Shown here piece after piece: positions 61,667 through 64,000 of a stretch of DNA of 64,000 nt (position 1 is the stretch's first letter; every line of letters begins with the position of its first letter). Both the position numbers and the translations under genes were made by a program. The notes under the pieces are model-generated. The model made no database searches and was not told the origin of the DNA. It saw only the letters and a program-made list of their open reading frames with translations. Source of the DNA: Clostridium sp. BJN0001. Lineage in GTDB: Bacteria > Bacillota > Clostridia > Clostridiales > Clostridiaceae. The stretch is from contig NZ_CP094971.1 of the NCBI RefSeq assembly GCF_022869825.1, positions 497,501-561,500 on the forward strand, in the 5' to 3' direction.

Positions 61667-63304
61667 ATGAGATTAATAGTTATAGGAGCAGTGGCAGCGG
61701 GAACATCAGCAGCTGCGAAGGCAAGAAGAAATGATGATAATGCAGAAATTGTAATTTACGAAAAAGATAGGGATATATCTTACTCAGGTTGTGGATTACC
61801 TTATTATATAGGTAAAGAAATAGAAGATATTGGTGAACTAACTCCTAGAGATCCGGCATTTTTTAAGAAAAAATATAATATTGATGTACTTACAGGATAT
61901 GAAGTATTAAATATAAATTCAGAATTGAAAGAAGTAGAAGTTAAAAATCTTAATACAAATGAAGTATTTAAAGATAAGTATGATAAATTAATTGTGGCAA
62001 CTGGAGCTGCACCATTCATTCCACAAATTGAAGGTGTAAATAACAATAATGTATTCTTCTTAAGAAATGTTCAAAGTGCAAAAAATATTAGAAATTTCAT
62101 AGATAATAAAAGACCTAAACATGCAGTAATTGCAGGTACAGGATTTATTGGATTTGAAATGCTAGAAAATCTAATGAATGATGAAGTAAATGTAACTATA
62201 GTTGAAATGCAAAACAAAATAACTCCAAATCTTGATGAAGATATGGCCAAGTTTTTAGAAAATGCACTCATAAAAAAGAAAATAAACATACTTAAAAATT
62301 CAACTATTACAAAAATAGATGATGGAAGTGTAACCTTAAATGATAATACTGTACTTAAAAGCGATATGGTAATAATGGCAACAGGAGTTAGGCCAAATAC
62401 TGAAATAGCTAGAGAAGCAGGAATAGAAATTGGTGTAACTAAAGCAATTAAAGTTAATAATAAAATGCAAACTAATATATCTGATATTTATGCTTGTGGT
62501 GATTGTATTGAAACCTTTTCTACTATAACAGGAAAGCCAGTATATAGACCACTTGGTTCTACTGCAAACAAAACTGGTAGAATTGCTGGAGATAATATAA
62601 CAGGTGGAAATATTGAGTATAGAGGAAATTTAAGCACAGGAATATTTAAGTTGTTTGATATGACTATTGCAAGTACTGGATTATCTGAAAAAGAAGCAAT
62701 AGAAGAAGGCTATGACATTCAAGTATGTCACAATATAAAACCAGATAAGCCATCATATTTTCATGGTAAAGAGATGGTTATAAAAGCTATTGCAGATAAA
62801 AAGACAGAAAAGATATTAGGTGTTCAAATTGTTGGATATGAAGGAGTAGATAAAAGAATAGATGTATTTGCTACTTTAATAACTTATGGAGCTAAGGTAG
62901 ATGAGTTATTTCATTTAGATCTTGCATATGCACCACCGTTTTCAACTACAAAAGATCCAGTTCATTATACAGGTATGATATTAGATAATGCATTAAATAA
63001 TAATAGACCTATTATAACTTCAAATGAACTTAAGAATCTTGTGAAAAGCGGTGAGAAAGTTCAAATAGTAGATGCAAGAGTAAGTAAACAATATGATGAA
63101 GCTCATGTAGAGAATGCAGTAAATTTACCTCATAAAAACCTAAGAGATGCTATGGAAACTTTAGATAAGGATTCAGTAGTAGTAACTTATTGCAATAAGG
63201 GTGTTACAGGTAATGCTGCACAAAATATATTTATAAATCATGGCTATAAAAAAGTGTATAACCTTTCAGGGGGACACAAGTTCTATAAAGGAAGTAATAA
63301 ATAA
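61667..63304 (+). CDS. CoA-disulfide reductase with C-terminal rhodanese domain
   Basis: The protein has 545 residues. The FAD/NAD oxidoreductase part has IGAVAAGTSAAAKARR, the single active Cys in SYSGCGLPYYIG (Cys42), the NAD loop AGTGFIGFEMLENL and DIYACGDCIET. From about residue 455 a rhodanese domain follows with VVVTYCNKGVTGNAAQ (active Cys). Such fusions reduce CoA disulfide or persulfides and polysulfide. In an arsenic island it could repair thiols or provide sulfide. The start follows CAAGGAGGATG. Confidence 0.9.
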   Translation: MRLIVIGAVAAGTSAAAKARRNDDNAEIVIYEKDRDISYSGCGLPYYIGKEIEDIGELTPRDPAFFKKKYNIDVLTGYEVLNINSELKEVEVKNLNTNEVFKDKYDKLIVATGAAPFIPQIEGVNNNNVFFLRNVQSAKNIRNFIDNKRPKHAVIAGTGFIGFEMLENLMNDEVNVTIVEMQNKITPNLDEDMAKFLENALIKKKINILKNSTITKIDDGSVTLNDNTVLKSDMVIMATGVRPNTEIAREAGIEIGVTKAIKVNNKMQTNISDIYACGDCIETFSTITGKPVYRPLGSTANKTGRIAGDNITGGNIEYRGNLSTGIFKLFDMTIASTGLSEKEAIEEGYDIQVCHNIKPDKPSYFHGKEMVIKAIADKKTEKILGVQIVGYEGVDKRIDVFATLITYGAKVDELFHLDLAYAPPFSTTKDPVHYTGMILDNALNNNRPIITSNELKNLVKSGEKVQIVDARVSKQYDEAHVENAVNLPHKNLRDAMETLDKDSVVVTYCNKGVTGNAAQNIFINHGYKKVYNLSGGHKFYKGSNK

Positions 63305-63443
63305 TATTTAATTAATGAATAATTTAATAGTAATCCAGAAGATGCAATTATAAATAATATTAATTATACATTCTAAATTAAGTACAATGATAAATCTGGT
63401 TACTATTATTTTATTATAAATAAAAAATGAAAAGAGGGGAATT

Positions 63444-64000
63444 ATGATGAGTAATAAATCATCAAGACTGTCATTTTTAGACAGGTATTTAACGCTGTGG
63501 ATATTTGCAGCAATGGCACTGGGAAATATTATTAGGTTGGGGTGTACCATCATTATCAGAGGCACTCGCAAGTTTATCTGTTGGAACAACATCAATTCCA
63601 ATAGCTATAGGATTAATAGTTATGATGTACCCACCACTTGCAAAAGTAAATTATAAGGAACTTGGAAAAGTATTTAAAAATCCAAAGGTTTTAGGTTTAT
63701 CATTAGTTCAAAATTGGTTTATTGGACCAATTCTGATGTTTATACTTGCTTTTGTATTCTTAAAATCTGATTCAGAATTAATGACTGGACTTATCCTTAT
63801 AGGACTAGCTAGATGTATAGCTATGGTAATTCTTTGGAATAGTTTAGCAGATGGAGATAATGAATATGCAGCAGCACTCGTAGCATTTAATTCTATATTC
63901 CAAGTAGTTTTTTATTCTGTATTTGCTTATATTTTTATTACAGTATTACCACCTGTATTTGGACTTACAGGGTTTGAAGTTCATATTTCAATGGGAGAAG
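63444..64000 (+). pseudogene. acr3: second Acr3 gene, frameshifted and cut by the window end
   Basis: The start is sound (GAGGGG before ATG 63444) and reads [18 protein letters not shown]. After an extra A in GGGAAATATT (63521-63530) the proper frame resumes as [20 protein letters not shown] and stays open to the window end, with [10 protein letters not shown] and [20 protein letters not shown], the conserved Cys region. The first frame stops at 63656. A one-base error in sequence or a true mutation would both explain it. It is a different Acr3 subtype from the one at 60395. Confidence 0.8.

Noticed and set aside
1..64000. Sigma-54 promoters (TGGCAC-N5-TTGC) for the local sigma-54 proteins
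   Set aside because: No site with the right GG to GC spacing in an intergenic region was found by eye; GTGGCA near 57541 has the wrong spacing.

Overview
The window is AT-rich, low-GC Firmicute DNA. Strong AGGAGG-type ribosome sites, a leuS T-box, a tandem glycine riboswitch, clostridial IS elements and ferredoxin-type redox proteins point to an anaerobic Clostridium (sensu stricto). No rRNA or tRNA gene was recognised. All calls rest on reading the sequence; no database search was run.

Bases 1-19,960 look like stable chromosome. They hold the tail of a VWA-like protein, a HesB-like Fe-S protein, a methyltransferase-like protein and leuS with its T-box. Next come sigma-54 (rpoN), a glycine-riboswitch-controlled AGCS symporter, a second sigma-54-like protein that stops before the RpoN box, and cardiolipin synthase. 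A shikimate/aromatic operon follows: aroF, aroA, aroC, chorismate mutase, aroE, aroK, aroQ, tyrA. In front of aroF is a sigma-A promoter, a 49-residue reading frame with 13 aromatic residues in 20, a terminator, and an 8-base antiterminator pairing. Together these form a textbook ribosome-mediated attenuator and are the most interesting finding here.

Bases 19,960-35,600 hold palindrome-rich interspersed repeats and an IS110-family element whose 5' non-coding end is a good bridge-RNA candidate. They also hold a minimal two-gene SufC/SufB system and an alpha-glucoside PTS cluster (EIICB, EIIA, 6-phospho-alpha-glucosidase, two RpiR regulators, beta-phosphoglucomutase-like HAD). The rest is a solitary KilA-N protein, a lipoprotein, a YibE/F membrane pair, a broken sugar nucleotidyltransferase and a GNAT protein.

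Bases 35,800-64,000 form an accessory metalloid/redox island. It has three ArsR repressors, ArsP-type permeases (one full length, one split in two), a CDF exporter, an MFS transporter, ArsD, ArsA, two Acr3 genes (the second frameshifted), CoA-disulfide reductase-rhodanese and a thioredoxin-reductase-like flavoprotein. Two thioredoxin-CcdA pairs, a ferredoxin and an extra lgt are also present. The island is littered with mobile DNA: two identical IS4-family copies that wreck a peptidoglycan hydrolase gene, an IS3 element, and a three-gene Mu/Tn7-like unit (DUF6431-like protein, DDE transposase, AAA+ ATPase). Several gene remnants lie between them, so the island looks assembled by repeated insertion and decay.
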